DNA of 64,000 nt. Origin: Clarireedia homoeocarpa (taxonomy: Eukaryota; Ascomycota; Leotiomycetes; Helotiales; Rutstroemiaceae). Within the stretch, counting starts at the first letter, position 1. Every line of letters begins with the position of its first letter. The DNA lies in NCBI GenBank assembly GCA_001465935.1, contig LNKV01000023.1:620001-684000 (forward strand), read 5' to 3'. This document shows positions 33,530 to 46,320 of the stretch, one piece after another. The notes below the pieces were generated by a model that was not told the DNA's origin, ran no database searches, and was given only the letters and a program-made list of their open reading frames with translations. A program made the position numbers and the translations under genes.

Positions 33530-36066
33530 ATGTCATCAATGATGAGACACACTTTTCTTTTGTCCATCCTGCCGATATGTTTCGTCCTTGTCGGCAGCTC
33601 TCCATCTCCGTTGAGCGTTACTCCTTCTACTCAATGGTATGGAACATCCGACTTAACTGGCGGTTCAACTTACTAACCATATCAAAGGTACGGTAATGAT
33701 GGAACATGGAGCGCTATCTCAATACGTGTTGGCACACCCGAGCAGTGGGCAGATGTGCTCGTCAGTACAGCATTATCAGAAATATGGGTTGTCGGAACTG
33801 GTGGTTGCGCAAATGGTGAGTCGGCTTCATTTTAGACCAGCTTCGTTCTTAGATTGCGGTCGGCTGTTACTTGTTTGAATCCTATCTACCCATCGTATTC
33901 ATATTCATTTGCCTACTCAAAACTCTTGGTCTTTTTTTTTTTTTTTTAACTTGAAGACGTTCATCTTCTCTCTATATGCTAAACCAGTTGTCTAGACTCC
34001 GTTTGCGCCGCCAATAGAGGACACATCGTTGACCCATACAAGTCCTCAACCTGGCAACCAGAAGGCACATTCGACCTTTCCCTTGATCCTCAGCTTGGAT
34101 TCATTGGATATGCAGAGTATGGCTTGGATCGTTTGAATTTTGGCACATCAGGCGTTTCTGTTCCAAGTATCATCGTTGGATCCATAAATACGACACAGCA
34201 TTGGTTGGGGTTTTTCGGACTTGGAATCATACCAGGAAACTTCTCCCAGAACACTGTATTGAGCCCTATAAGTGTTCTGATGGAAACAGCAGGCGCGATA
34301 CCTAGCCATAGTTATGGTTATACTGCTGGTGCGAAATACCGTAAGTTGTGTGTGCATAACCTTATGGACATGTTCTAACATCCACAGAGCAGAAAGGAAC
34401 ACCTGTATCCTTGACACTTGGTGGTTATGATGAGAATCGGTTGGTTGCTCATGACGTCTCATTCGAGCTAAACCCTAGTTCTCAACCACAAGTGTACGTG
34501 AACTCCATTTCAGTGGTATCCAACACAGGATCAGGCAATTCAATAAATCTAGTAACTACATCGGATAGGATCTCCGCAATCATTGACAGCTCGACACCCT
34601 ACTTATGGCTGCCGCCTAGTGTTTGTAATCTTTTCGCTGCCGCGCTAGGGTTAACTTACAACAAGACACTCAATTTATACACGTTCGATGCCAATACGTC
34701 TCAACATACCAATCTCTCGGAATTGGAGATGAACTTTACTTTTCAGCTATCAGATTTGGGATCTTCTGTGGAACTTGTTAATATCACATTGCCCTACGCT
34801 GCGTTCGACTTGCAATTAACATTTCCATTCATCCCTAATACCACCTATGGTTCCGATGACGCTTCAAAATACTATTTTCCTTTGGCACAGGCGTCAAACG
34901 AAGCTCAATACACAATTGGAAGAGCCTTTCTTCAAGAGGCATATCTTATTGTTGATTATGAGCGGAACAATTTCTCGATTCATCAAGCTGTTCATACAGC
35001 TAACCCATTGTACAATACCAGCATAACCACCATCTTACCGCCTCAAAATTCGACTTTTACGGGAAACCCTACTAATAATTCTACTGACTCTGGACACTCT
35101 TCTGTAGGCAGTGAGCCACAGAAAATAGAATTATCCAGTGGAGCGATTGCAGGAATTGTCATCGGCTGCGTGGCACTTCTTGGTTTGGTTGCATTTGGCC
35201 TCTGGTACTGGAGACGTAATCGATGGCATCCTACTAACGGTATCCAAATTGATAATGATAAAGACATTGCACCCGAATCTGGTACGGCTCTTAATGTTAT
35301 GTCCCGTTTTTCTCGATCACGGACAGCCCAAGAGTTTCCGGGTGATGCTCATTATCCAACCGAAGTTGGAGCAGATACCACACATGCTCGGTTTGAGCTT
35401 CCAGCTGATATGCCTTTGGGACTACACAGCGAGTCCAACACTTTATCTGGTACAACTGAAATTAGCTCTACACATAACATATACCCACCAGAAAAAGTCG
35501 AACCCCGTGCTGTTCACCCAGCGCTTCGGCCACATACACCGCACACTCCAATCAGTCCAGTCACTGCAAACAGTTATTCATGCAATGGTGAATCACCTGT
35601 GACCCCTCAGTTCGTAGCAAATTCATCGCCACCACGCTATGCCCCCGACAGCAGAGATAATCCTATAGTCTTTATGGGCCCACTGGCTGGAGCTATTCGT
35701 CTTCCACCAGAGTTAGTTCCAAGGTTCATTGCTTCTTCTGGAGGCACTGCTGTAGCTTCGGACACGAATTATTCTTCCACCGATAGCACGTGGGGTAGCA
35801 ACTATACAGATGACGAACGTGCGGCGATTGAGAGCGATCTATATGGTAGTGATGGAGTCACCGCGCAGGAACTAGAAATCCGACGTCAGCAAGAGCGCGA
35901 CAAGTTTCGTGTCGAAGACTTACAACAAATCCGCAACGACATACGACTTCGGGAAGAAACTACCCCATATGAAACACAAAATCGACTAGTGGGCCAAGAT
36001 ATCGTACATGTTCCTCAGACAGCTCATCGAAGATTCAGTTTCGAGGATGCTGAAGAGACCATGTAA
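33530..36066 (+). CDS. Membrane-anchored aspartic-protease-like protein lacking the first catalytic Asp
   Basis: Four exons: 33530-33636, 33688-33815, 33996-34340 and 34388-36066, giving 752 residues. The signal peptide is HTFLLSILPICFVLVGS. The ectodomain has the order of an A1 (pepsin-like) protease: WSAISIRVGTPEQWADVLVS, IVDPYKSSTWQPEG, FGLGIIP, SLTLGGYDENR and YTIGRAFLQEAYLIVDYERN. At the first active-site loop, where active enzymes have DTGSS, this protein has VSTALSEIWVV (about residue 60), so the aspartate is absent. The second loop is IIDSSTPYLWLP (about 257), with DSS instead of DTG/DSG. After N-glycosylation sites comes one membrane span (GAIAGIVIGCVALLGLVAFG, about 445-468), then RRNR and a cytoplasmic tail of roughly 280 residues rich in Ser/Thr/Pro. 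It is probably a non-proteolytic receptor or adhesion molecule (inference). Confidence 0.85.
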
Positions 36067-37856
36067 GCATCTATGGATCTTCCATTTTTTATGTACCAAT
36101 TCACGGACCAAATTCAGACTTCAAGATTTGACATATAGCCAAATATTCACTCCAAAGCTAGAAATCCACTCTCTCAATGCTGAAGTTATAATCAAACTAT
36201 CAGATATTGGTTTAGTTGGAGAAAAAAGTTGCTATCAAAATCTGGAATGCGGGCTTGGGTCCATGAATTACGCCCCCTGGTGGGGAGTAGCGTTTTTATT
36301 CAGAACTTCATGTTCACTTTCTCATAATCAAGTGGAGTATAAGGGTAATACAGATACCGACTGGAATGGTTTTATGGTCTTTGGCTTTTGCTCTGATGAA
36401 AAATGGCATTTTTAGCGACGGCGTTCTTGATACAAGGGAAAGGTTTGACGTTTGGTACTCTTATCCTTGGGCGTACATTGAGGTAGGTAAACAGACAGCA
36501 CGGATATGCTTTCAGGATGCATACATTGTGTTACATTGACAGCTTGGCAAAGCATGCTAGCTTTTTCGAACACCGCATCGGAGAGACTCTAAAATAATCT
36601 CGCAGCGGCGAGCGACTGTACATACATACGCAAGATCGTATAATAATAATGACAGAAACATATGACTCGTCCGATCTTGGCTCTTTCTTCCACACACATT
36701 TACAAATCGTGTGATAAGGTGAGAGCGTGGCTTCTTCCCTTTCCAAACCATCCACCCCCCTTTCCCATGCGGGACTCCCGGTTTGAAGATATTGGGTTTA
36801 TATCCCTGTTTGCTCTGCATTTCATGCTTTCTATGCCGTGTGGCTGTGATTGCAAATTCACGTCAGACTGGCTGATTGAAATACTTCTTGTGTAGCCAAT
36901 CTTGCCAGTCACAAGACTACTACTTCACTTATGAAGAGTAAAATGGCTTGATATTTCGCTCAAAGATATTGCCTCGACACGATCGTTGACTCATACCACT
37001 ACCAATTCCACGCCGTTCTGTACCTCTAAGAAAATACCGCTGCGCTGCAAATGTCATCCACTCACTCCTATACACAAGAGTGACGAGCTCGCCACAATCC
37101 ACCTGCAAATCCAACCATTCATCTTCATCCAACCTATGCACAAGAATTCAAAGTCAAAAATTCTATCCTCCATCAAATAACTAACCACTACACATCCTCA
37201 GCCCCAATACAAATAACGTCATCCCAACCCCGCGTCCCCAAGCCATACCCTCCCCGATTGGTTCTTCCCATACCTCCACGTTACACTACACTCTCCGCCA
37301 AGTGCGCAGATTCAACACACTTTCCCTAGCGCCACATAACTGGCTATCGACGCAGCTGCGGGGAAACCTTCGTTTCTTGGATATCGCAACTGCCATCGCA
37401 GCCCAACCTGGGAAAAAAAGAAAACTATGAGAAATGATCGAGATGATCATCACTCGTCATACAGAGTGTGTTACGATGGTTTAAATAAGATAGATAGATA
37501 GGTTGGGAGGTTTGCCTTTCTACTTTGACATTTATATGCTGTCTTCTCTTGGCTGCTTTGCTTGACTTGGTGTTTTTGACATCTGTGGATAATCTTTTAT
37601 ATACTTGGTGATACTGAACGACGTTGAGGCTCATGTTTGCTTGGAAGATATATTTACGTCTACAAGTGTCTTACGAATTGAAGAGGCGTGAACTTTTGAT
37701 TGGATTCGGATTCTACAAGGAGGTTTGGACTGTGATCGAATCGATATCTTTTGCGAGCTGAGCGTGACGAGGTTGATACGGATCAATTTGCTTGGGTAAT
37801 CAATTGAGAAAGGAGTGGAAGTATACTGTACTACAGGAAAAGAGAAGACGTCAAAC
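36067..37856. other. Intergenic, tandem plus-strand genes
   Basis: About 1.8 kb with no supported gene: 3' region of the protease-like gene and promoter of the small protein gene. A short GATA tract (TAGATAGATAGG) lies near 37490. Confidence 0.5.
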
Positions 37857-38854
37857 ATGGCGTCACCGCAAGGTTCGTGTTCAACCTAGTGTTTCCTTCT
37901 TCCCTTTCATTTCCTTCCCTCCCCTCTTCTCCCCTTCCCTTTCTATTGCCTTCCGTTCGTCTCCCTTCCACCACGCTCCCGCCTCCACCGTCTACTTTCC
38001 ACTCCTTCATCTCTACTCTCTCCTCTCCACTCCTCACCTCCACCCCTCCATCTCCACATATCACATCCAGTTCTCACCTACTAACTAAATCCCTCTCCCT
38101 CCCTCAGCAAACCGCTCACCATCCCCCACCTCCCCCACCTCTCCCACCAACACGAACAACCCCTTCGCATCCCAACGCAACGAAAACATCAACTACAATA
38201 ACCAAAGCACCACCCGCTCACCAATTAACGCTCCATCCCCCACAACTACAAACAATGATTCTTCTCAGCCAGAACAGCATTCCGTCTCACCGTCTCAGGA
38301 TCGTCGTTTGAGTTCTGATGAATGGGGTATGCGTTTTTGTTCTCTTTTAATTTTTTTGGGTTAATTGCATTTCTTGTTCTTGTCCTGTTTGTTCTGTTCT
38401 CAAGTTCTTTCATTTTCACTCTCTTTCCAATGCCCACCTATTCCGTTCCTAATCATTCTTTCTCTCTTTCCCCAATCATATCATATCATCTCTCCAATTA
38501 CCACTTTCCACCCCTCTTCCCAACCACCTTTTCAACCTCCCTCCCAACCCCCCTCTCTCCTTTTCCATCCCTTTCCCTTCTTTCTTCTCTTTATCTACCC
38601 CCCACCCCCTCCCTATCCTTTCTAACACCCAAGCTAAAACCTACCTAGACGCATCCAAAACCCCACCTTCCCGTTTCCAAAAACGTAAAGGTTCCATCTA
38701 CGCCACGCCCAGCAGCCGCGACGGCCACGTCGACAAGCACATCGATCGGGATGCCGTGTTCCATGCTACGCACGCAGAGAAGGGATGGGGAAGTGTGTTT
38801 GGGAAGGGTGGTTCGAATGCTACGGGAAGCAGGAGGGGGAGTAAGGGGGAGTAA
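37857..38854 (+). CDS. Small Ser/Thr/Pro-rich protein with conserved-looking C-terminus
   Basis: Three exons: 37857-37872, 38108-38326 and 38649-38854, giving 146 residues. Exon 1 encodes only MASPQ plus one base. The middle is disordered (SPSPTSPTSPTNTNNPFASQ and a Gln/Ser/Asn-rich stretch). The C-terminus, RFQKRKGSIYATPSSRDGHV then AEKGWGSVFGKGGS, reads like a short conserved motif region that I associate with uncharacterised fungal proteins. Both introns (235 and 322 nt) are far longer than others in this window and are almost pure C/T. Acceptors are CCCTCAG and CTACCTAG. The frame is consistent through all junctions. The function is unknown. Confidence 0.7.
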
Positions 38855-39324
38855 AGGAGCTTAGAGGTTGGGTTGGGGTGGTGTTGGGATTTAGGAGAAG
38901 TATGTGATGGAGAATGAAAAGAATGGAAGATAGTGAGAGGAGAAAGAGAAGTGGATGGAGGAGTGGAAGGGAAAGGAAAGGGGTGATGACAAACAGGCTA
39001 GGAATACGATGCAATACATATATATATGCACCAGAAACAAATATCACAGTACAAAACAAGCATTGATAAAATCGAATAACATAAGCATGATCAAAAATAT
39101 AACAAAACTCAGCGGTGAAAGGATCGGCACAAGCACACAATCAGTCAATCACTAACAAATAAGTAAGCAAGCATACCGTAGCTGAAGTGCATTGATTCAG
39201 ACTTCCTTAAACCAACGCATAACAGGCACCGTAATACTATCTGTGTATATAGATCATCAGCATCTCAGTTGAAATCAACCCCTCCACACGTACTACTGCT
39301 ACTACTACTACTACCTTGGCAGAA
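38855..39324. other. Convergent 3' gap
   Basis: About 470 bp between the small protein gene and the reductase gene, both ending here. Purine-rich after 38860, with a (CTA)n run near 39293-39313. No gene was seen. Confidence 0.5.
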
Positions 39325-40793
39325 CTACCAATTCTTCAATTCCGGCGCCTTAATCACCGTATCCTCATCCAAGGTCTTCGAATCCTCCACAGCCGGGGTA
39401 TCGGCAACCTTATACACCAATTTGGCACCACTGACTTTTCCCGTCGCGACATCCACAATGCTAAACCCATATAATTAGCTCAATGATTCTAATGTGAAGC
39501 TTGGGGGGGGGGGGGGATCGATGAAAGAAAAATAAACCTACCCCTCCGGCACACCGCCCAAACCGCCCTCCTTCACAACCGCCGGATGCGGCTTCACCTT
39601 CCCCTGCGCCACCAACTCCTCAGTCAACTTCCAGAACATCTTCCCAAACTCGAAATGCTCCTTGATAAACGGGAAGTCCATGCCGAACTTGGTGAACGGC
39701 TCGCCGAACGAGGTATACGCCAACACGGCCTGCGCACTAACGTTGGGCTCGTCCTTGCGGGGGAAGGCGTCCACGGGGAGTAGACCGACGTAGTTGAGCT
39801 TTTCGCTTTCCGACGTGCTGCTGTCGTCTTTAGGGGGGAAGGCGTCTGCACAGATGGGGAAACTGTCCGTGGTGGAGATGGTGTCAAGGATGTAGTGGAG
39901 GGAGTTGTTGGTGTATTTACGGATTTGCTCGGCGCAGGTGGGGTCATGGTAATCGAAGACGGCGTCGGCGCCGCGGGATTTGACGAGGTCGAAGTTGCTG
40001 GGGCTGCAGGTTGTGAGGACCGTAAGGCCGGAACTTTGGGGGTGTGAGTTAGCATTTTTGCATTCACGTGCTGGAACGGGTGGGACGGGGGTTTACGAAC
40101 AGTTTCGCATATTGGATGGCTAAAGTGCCGGTTGCTGTGCTGCCGCCGTAGATCAAGATTGGGAAGGGCTTCTCCGCGGGCTTTGCAGGTAGTGGGAGTT
40201 TGAAGGTCATGTAGAGTGTTTGCCCGACAGTAGTGATACCGACACCCAGCGTTGCAGCATCTTCGAAGCTCATGCCTTCTGGAATCTTGGCCAAATGACC
40301 ATCACGCACCAATGCGTATTCCGCGTAGGCCCCATCCTCAGCATTGTTCTTTGCAAAATAGTCAATCTCGGACTCTCTGAAGGTGGCCTTGGATGAGCAA
40401 TGCTTGACTTACGGTATTGGCGCCGTGAGCAAGGGCGAAAACTCGGTCGCCCTTTTTCACATCCACTGTACACTCGCTGCCGACTTCCTCGACTATGCCG
40501 GCTAAATCACAGCCTAGGAAAATTCAGCATAAATGTGTGATCCAGTGAGATTGCAGTAGAGGCAGTCACTCACCAAGGATATGTCCAACCGGACCAGCGC
40601 CAGCTGCATGGTGGAAGTCGGCTTTGATTTAAAGGTCAATAAGAAGCTCAGTAGAATTGACTGGACCCGTTGACTCACTAGGATTAATTGCAACAGCAAC
40701 TGTCTTGACCTTCACATATCCCGGTCGCATAGCTTGCTCCTTGATATCGACCAAGGCTGGCCTGCCCACTTCTTTGATGATAACGGCCTTCAT
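39325..40793 (-). CDS. Zinc-free MDR-family oxidoreductase (enoyl-reductase/quinone-reductase-like)
   Basis: Six exons on the minus strand: 40793-40679, 40621-40574, 40513-40413, 40348-40101, 40033-39542 and 39460-39325, giving 379 residues. It begins MKAVIIKEVGRPALVDIKEQ, a standard MDR N-terminus. The GroES-like domain includes GPVGHILGCDLAGIVEEVG and RVFALAHGAN. The nucleotide-binding fold includes AATLGVGITTVGQ, ILIYGGSTATGTLAIQYAKL and TTCSPSNFDLVKSRGADAVF, where the dinucleotide loop is GGSTATG. The catalytic zinc ligands of classical alcohol dehydrogenases are not evident. This resembles ToxD-like trans-acting enoyl reductases, but no polyketide synthase lies nearby, so it is more likely a stand-alone NADPH-dependent reductase. 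The donor of intron 40034-40100 is GTTCGT, chosen because it gives the conserved KLSGLTV junction. The last intron holds a 14-base homopolymer. Confidence 0.85.
39503..39516. repeat. 14-base G homopolymer in the last intron of the MDR reductase gene
   Basis: Fourteen consecutive G on the plus strand (C in the transcript), inside intron 39461-39541. Confidence 0.95.
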
Positions 40794-42317
40794 GATGTTG
40801 ACTTGAGTTGGATGTTTTACTATGGAAAGATGGAATGGTAAAAAAATTTGAAATGTTTGTCAGTAAAAAAAAAGAGAGAGCAGCAAGATACCCCTCCAAC
40901 TATATGGCTTTGGAAGTGAAGTAAGTGCCGTGAGGCACAGGATGCGGCGCAGATCCTTGAATAGCCTGTAACCTTGAACGCCGAGTGAATAATATATCTC
41001 GATGTGTAAGCAAGTGTGACGACGACATGTCAGGCGGGTGCGACCCTGCTATTTTCATGTGATTTTGTGGCGCGACCCTCGTAGAGCTTGGGGTTTGAAC
41101 GTTTGACTGTAAATTAATTGCAGGTTGAAGGGAAAGTGCTGTAGCAGTGAATAGGCGGGCTATCTCCGACCTCCCACGCAGTGAGTATGCTATCTCCGAC
41201 TTCCTGTCGACAGAGCTATCAAAAGAGTTACAGTATACAGTCAGAAATCACTCCATCACCCTCCAGCAGAAATTTAAGCATATTTGGTGGCGGGTTTACA
41301 ACTTACCGGCTTTTACAACACGGCATTTCTCCATTGGTCGTCACGCAAACTCCGTATTACTTGCATAGACGCTACTTTATTTCAATGCGAGTAAGATGGA
41401 GCGAGGGGCGAAGCTACGAGTACACTTTTTTGCAACTCTGCTCGTAAAATCGTAAAGAACAAGACTCCTAAGGAGCGCAAGCACTTGGGGGCTGAATATG
41501 GATGGGGTGCGCCATGTTTTAATTGTCAGGGTACGCATTGCTCGGTGGCAGAGTAATCGCTCTAATTGGCCATTGCTATCTCTTGTTCACAGACTACTGC
41601 CTTGAGGAATGCAACCAGCTGCTTATTATTACAGTACAGCATCATCCATGGCGCTGACATGCATTCCGTGTCTCCTTCCGTCAGCCCCCACGCGATGAAA
41701 TGTGAGAACTTGGAGAAGTTTGATGCAGTCATCACGGCATATAGCTTGGTCTTTAAAAAGCAACAAGCATTCCAAGCACATCTCCTTCCCCTTCAGGCCC
41801 AGGAACGATACCCCTTAGTGCTCTGATAAGCTGCAGATCAGTAAACATCTTACTGTATTCCATCTTCAAACTACTCGTATGGTATATTTAATATACAGTG
41901 CAGAACTTTCCATCATAAACTCTCATCGACCTTTGATCAGTGTAACCATCCATGTAGCAATATTGCATCTGGAACCCCTGAACTTGATATCATAGCTCCT
42001 CATCTCTGTAAGACATCATCCCCTTCTTCGCACAAAGCGAAAGTCCACCCAACGCTATTCTTTCATACCATACCGACCGTAAATTCATAGGATATCTATG
42101 TTTTGTACAAAAGCAAAAGAGCGCAAACAAATAGCACAGTTAACCAATCGACCAAATAGGGCAAGTAAAGAATCGAACGATCAACTCGAATATCGCCAGT
42201 ATCCAGCCTGCCAGAACTAGGTTAATTCGAAATCTAGCCAGAAATGCCAGTTTTAGTTGTGTACAGTGCAGTCGTTCTGTCCGTCTATGTAGCCAACAGA
42301 TGGAAAATATATTATGA
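40794..42317. other. Intergenic, tandem minus-strand genes
   Basis: About 1.5 kb: promoter of the MDR reductase and 3' region of the SNF2 gene. A short direct repeat (GCTATCTCCGAC, twice, near 41160 and 41190) is the only structure noted. Confidence 0.5.
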
Positions 42318-45300
42318 TCAACAAGCTTTGACTTTCTCTCTCTTGGTCATATCCATCAGTACCTCGCCCTGGTATTTTCTCTTCTTTCCAACAAGCGTCA
42401 CCTCATTGTCGCCGGCAACCAATGTAGGTGTTTTAATTCCGGGAGTATCGATCGTCATCGCATCGGTAAGACTGTCTTCTCCAGCGCTGCCAGTTCTTTC
42501 CATTGCGGCACTGGTGGCTTCATTGTTATCACCATCGGCAGCTTGACCGAAACGCTTCTCCCACTCTTCAATCCATTCCCTCTCTACAGTCTCGCAGAAC
42601 TCTCTATCCTCCTCATTATCCGCAAAATGGATCGAGCAACTCTTACATTGAATATAAAAGGCCTGCGTCGTGCTCGTATACCCTAGCACTTCATACTCAA
42701 TTAGATTATCACCAATCGGTTTGAACATCTCCCAATCCAAACAATCCTCACATTCTGCCTTTTCACACCATCGACATCGGTATAACATACCGCCAGCGTC
42801 TCCGGTTTTCTGCCCGCAATTGGCACATTGATGTTGAGGACAATTAAATTGAGCGTTTTTTGCTTTAGCTCGGAAATCTTTATCGAGACAGCCAACGTGG
42901 TAGGCACGGGGACATAAATGGCAGCACACAAGTGAACCACCATCCATACAGACTTGACAGTGGGATTGGGATTGGATTTTTGCCTTCTTTTCGCGCTTTC
43001 GATCTGCGAAAGAGTGGTCGGTTGAACTGATCGTCTTGACAGCTTCCCATTTTCCATTGTTGACAGTGTCCTTAGAGACCATGTAGCCGTCGATGAGAAC
43101 TGTGGTGTTCTTCCCCACACGTCGATCTGCGCGACTGGCATTGAATTCGGCGGCGATATCATTGTAATTCTGGGATTTTCCACGAGTAAGAAGTTTACCA
43201 TTGAGAATCTTGGACTGGACACGTTCAACTTCCGTAAGCCATCTTTTTTCAGACTCTTCGTCGGCCTCTGAATTCTGAACAATATCTTTCTTGATTGCAA
43301 TATCAGCCGGTTGATCTTTGCATTTCGCGACTATGGTCTCCCAGTCCCACTTCAACATTTCGTTCACGTCGACATCGGGTCGGGTGATAGCTGATGCCCC
43401 GCGACGAATCAAAGTCATCAGCTGGTTGGTACTCATTTGCGGCATATCTTCGTCTTCGCCACCAGTCTCTTGATTTCCCTTGTTGTTTTTGACACCAAAT
43501 TTCGTATGTATATCTTCCATGGATTCAGTTACCTTCGCGGATAGGTACAGCTTCTTCTGAATTCGCCCCATCATTTGCTCTTCGACAGTCCCTTGTGAAA
43601 TCAACTTGTACACTGTAACAGGATTTTGCTGACCAATACGATGTGCACGAGCAATAGCCTGCAAGGTGATTTGTGGGTTCCAGTCTTGGTCAAGAAGAAC
43701 AACATCTGATGCTGACGCCAGATTGATGCCCAGTCCACCAGCTCGTGTGGAAATTAGCATTACGCGATAGTTGCTCTGGGAGTCGTTAAGCATGCGAATG
43801 GACAGGTTGCGTCGGGCTCTGCATGTGCCACCATCGATCCGAGCTTGATTGAAAATCGTACCATCACCTCCTCGGAGATTCAAAAACTCCTCTACAAGAT
43901 CTAACATCTTGGTGAAGCCAGAAAAGACAACTGTACTTTGTATTAGTATCTCGACCAAAGGATTTTATGAGTTCCAATGAGGGAGGTGTTGAACTTACGA
44001 ATTTTCTTCTTCTGTTTGATAACCAATTGGTTGATCAGCTTTTCCAGCACAATGAATTTTCCAGAAGCCTCGATCAGATGATCCCCAGAGTAGTATGGAT
44101 CAGGCTCTGCGGCTTGGATCTGGTACGGGTGGTTGCACACTTTGCGCAACTGCGTGACCAAGTTCATCAACTTTCGCCATTCAGTGGTGTTGCTACTCTC
44201 GCTCTTTGTAGCAGTTTTTTCACGAAGCACAGTCTCTTGTAAAATCCTCTTACTTTCTTTCCATACCTGGGCACGATCTGTCACATTGTTGTCGAAGGCT
44301 TTAATGGCTTGTGCTTCAAGCTTTACTAATTGCTCGTCTTCCGCTGTAGCTTTCGCATCTGCTTTGTCGGAATCATCTAATACCTTCTCTTCTGTGCTTC
44401 TGCTTGAGCTGAAGAGCTCGTTCAATATGCCCTTATCTGCCTTCGTGATTAGTCGTTCGTACCAGAACTTCTGCATTGGGGTTAAAGGAACACATAGAAG
44501 GAGTTCTTTTTTGGGCGGTAAGCCCAATTCAACACCTGGAGAATTCTTCATTCGTCGAAGCATGATCAATTCAAGAAGATGACGAGCTGCATCAATGACA
44601 TCTTTAGAATAGTCGCCCTTCGAGAGATTGAATGAGGTATCAAACAGCTCTTTTGTTTGGTCGATGAAAACTTCTGGATAGAGGAAGTGAAGTAAGGACC
44701 ACAACTCGCTGAGGTTATTTTGGAGTGGTGTACCAGTTAGGATAAGGCGATATTCAGCCCGGAGCCCCTGGAGGGATTTAGACACCAAGCTGTCATGGTT
44801 TTTGACCTATTTAAAATCCAGTCAGTGCCGAACAAATGAAATCTAGAACTACAAACTCACCGTGTGGCCCTCATCCAAAACGACGTATCTCCAAACGAAT
44901 GCTCGCTTGAGCCATGATTGCTCTGCCCGATAAGCTCTGGACAAGCCAATTATGATTAGTGAAAGCTCCAGAAACCCAGAGAAGATAGATCATCGCAGTA
45001 CCACCTATCTGATAAGTGAAGAAAATATAGGTAAGTGTATTAGGAATTAACTATAAGACAAAAGCGATACTACTCACTCGTACGTCGTCACCACTAAATC
45101 GACTCCAATATCCTCCTCGTCCTCAGAATCCGTATCCAATGGAATGGCCTCCTTTCTAGTGTTCTTGCGTCGGCCCTTGCGTTTGGCTTTTGCTTGAGCA
45201 GTCATGTTACCGTGCATATCAATCTCCCCAACTACTATTTGCTTGAGACGAGTTCGCTCTTTAATGGGGCCGTGAAATCGGATGGCCTTCAGGCCTGGAG

Positions 45301-46320
45301 TCCATTTCTTGGCTTCGGCCATCCAGCTGCTTAAGACAGAGAGTGGACACACAATCAGGAATGGACGCTGGAGTCGGCCAGTTCCAGTTTTTGGGTCATT
45401 TTCCTTCAAATATTGGATTAAAGAAAGCGTTTGCAGCGTCTTTCCTAGCCCCATTTCGTCACCCAATATTCCGCTAAGACCATTCCGGTGAAGGTAAAGT
45501 AAGAAACTAAGACCAGAAAGCTGATAAGGTTTCATGGTAGCTTTGATGCCTTTTGGCTGCTTGGCGAGTTCTTCGTATGGTTGGACAGTGGGTAATTTTG
45601 CTTCATCCTCAGATAACTGCTTGTGCTTTTCAACCAGCTTGCTGATATAATTACTGTCTGGAAGTAAGGGTAACCAGAAATCCTTCTTGTCGACCAAAAA
45701 TCTGTTTCTGCGAGCAGTCGTCTCATTGGCGATCTCTTGTCGGATCTCTGCTCTCCTGCTGACAACCGATGTGAAGTTCAATTCAGATAAGCCCAATTCC
45801 ACATCCCCAACCACTTTGTTTTCTGCAGGTCGCCGTGTTCGTTCTGGTGTCCACCCATTCTCTTGAGCTTTCAAGGAAGTGTTAGGCTTCCGCTTTCTTA
45901 GGGACCGCCCGTTCACATTACTGTATTCGATCTTCATTTCATCTTCCACTGCATTCTCTTGTTTGGATTCAAGCTCATTTTCTGCAGCTTGAAGAGCGAG
46001 GTCTTGACGTGAGTCACGTACAGGAGTAGTTTGTGAGGATTCATGACTTGAACTCGAGGAATCAGAAAAGGCTTGGGTGGTTCTGTACTTTTGGGGGCCT
46101 GTGAAATGTGAATGTGAGATGTATTCCAATTTACTGAACTGAGAGCGCGGTAGGGAAAAAGAAGCAAGAGAAGACGAAGGAGATATTCACAAATGCACTT
46201 ACTATTTGAAGGATTGTCTTTCTTGTGCGCAGTCTGAACACCGGGTATGAACATTGCTAACAGACTCGAGGCAGTGTGAGCAGCAGGTCCACTACGAGAA
46301 GAGGTATTTTGCGCGTCCAT
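42318..46320 (-). CDS. SNF2-family chromatin-remodelling ATPase with C-terminal PHD-type zinc finger
   Basis: Five exons on the minus strand: 46320-46203, 46098-45078, 44936-44861, 44806-43999 and 43930-42318, giving 1211 residues. The SNF2 N lobe (about residues 225-600) has MKPYQLSGLSFL, the Walker A motif GDEMGLGKTLQT, the Walker B motif VVLDEGHTVKN and LILTGTPLQNNLSELWSLLH. The C lobe (from about 674) has LVFSGFTKMLDLVEEFLNL, LISTRAGGLGINLASASDV and LQAIARAHRIGQQNPVTVYK. A PHD-like finger (about 997-1030) reads CQVCMDGGSLVCCHLCPRAY then HVGCL. Further Cys pairs (CANCGQKTGDAGGMLYRCRW) make a second zinc region. The protein should slide or eject nucleosomes and read chromatin. I cannot place it firmly in a subfamily; the helicase is CHD/ISWI/LSH-like. 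It is divergent from a Clr2-like gene. Confidence 0.88.

Noticed and set aside
40388..40412. A 25-nt intron in the MDR reductase gene
   Set aside because: Too short to splice. A 64-nt intron ending at GCAAAG (40349) keeps frame and gives a better protein join.
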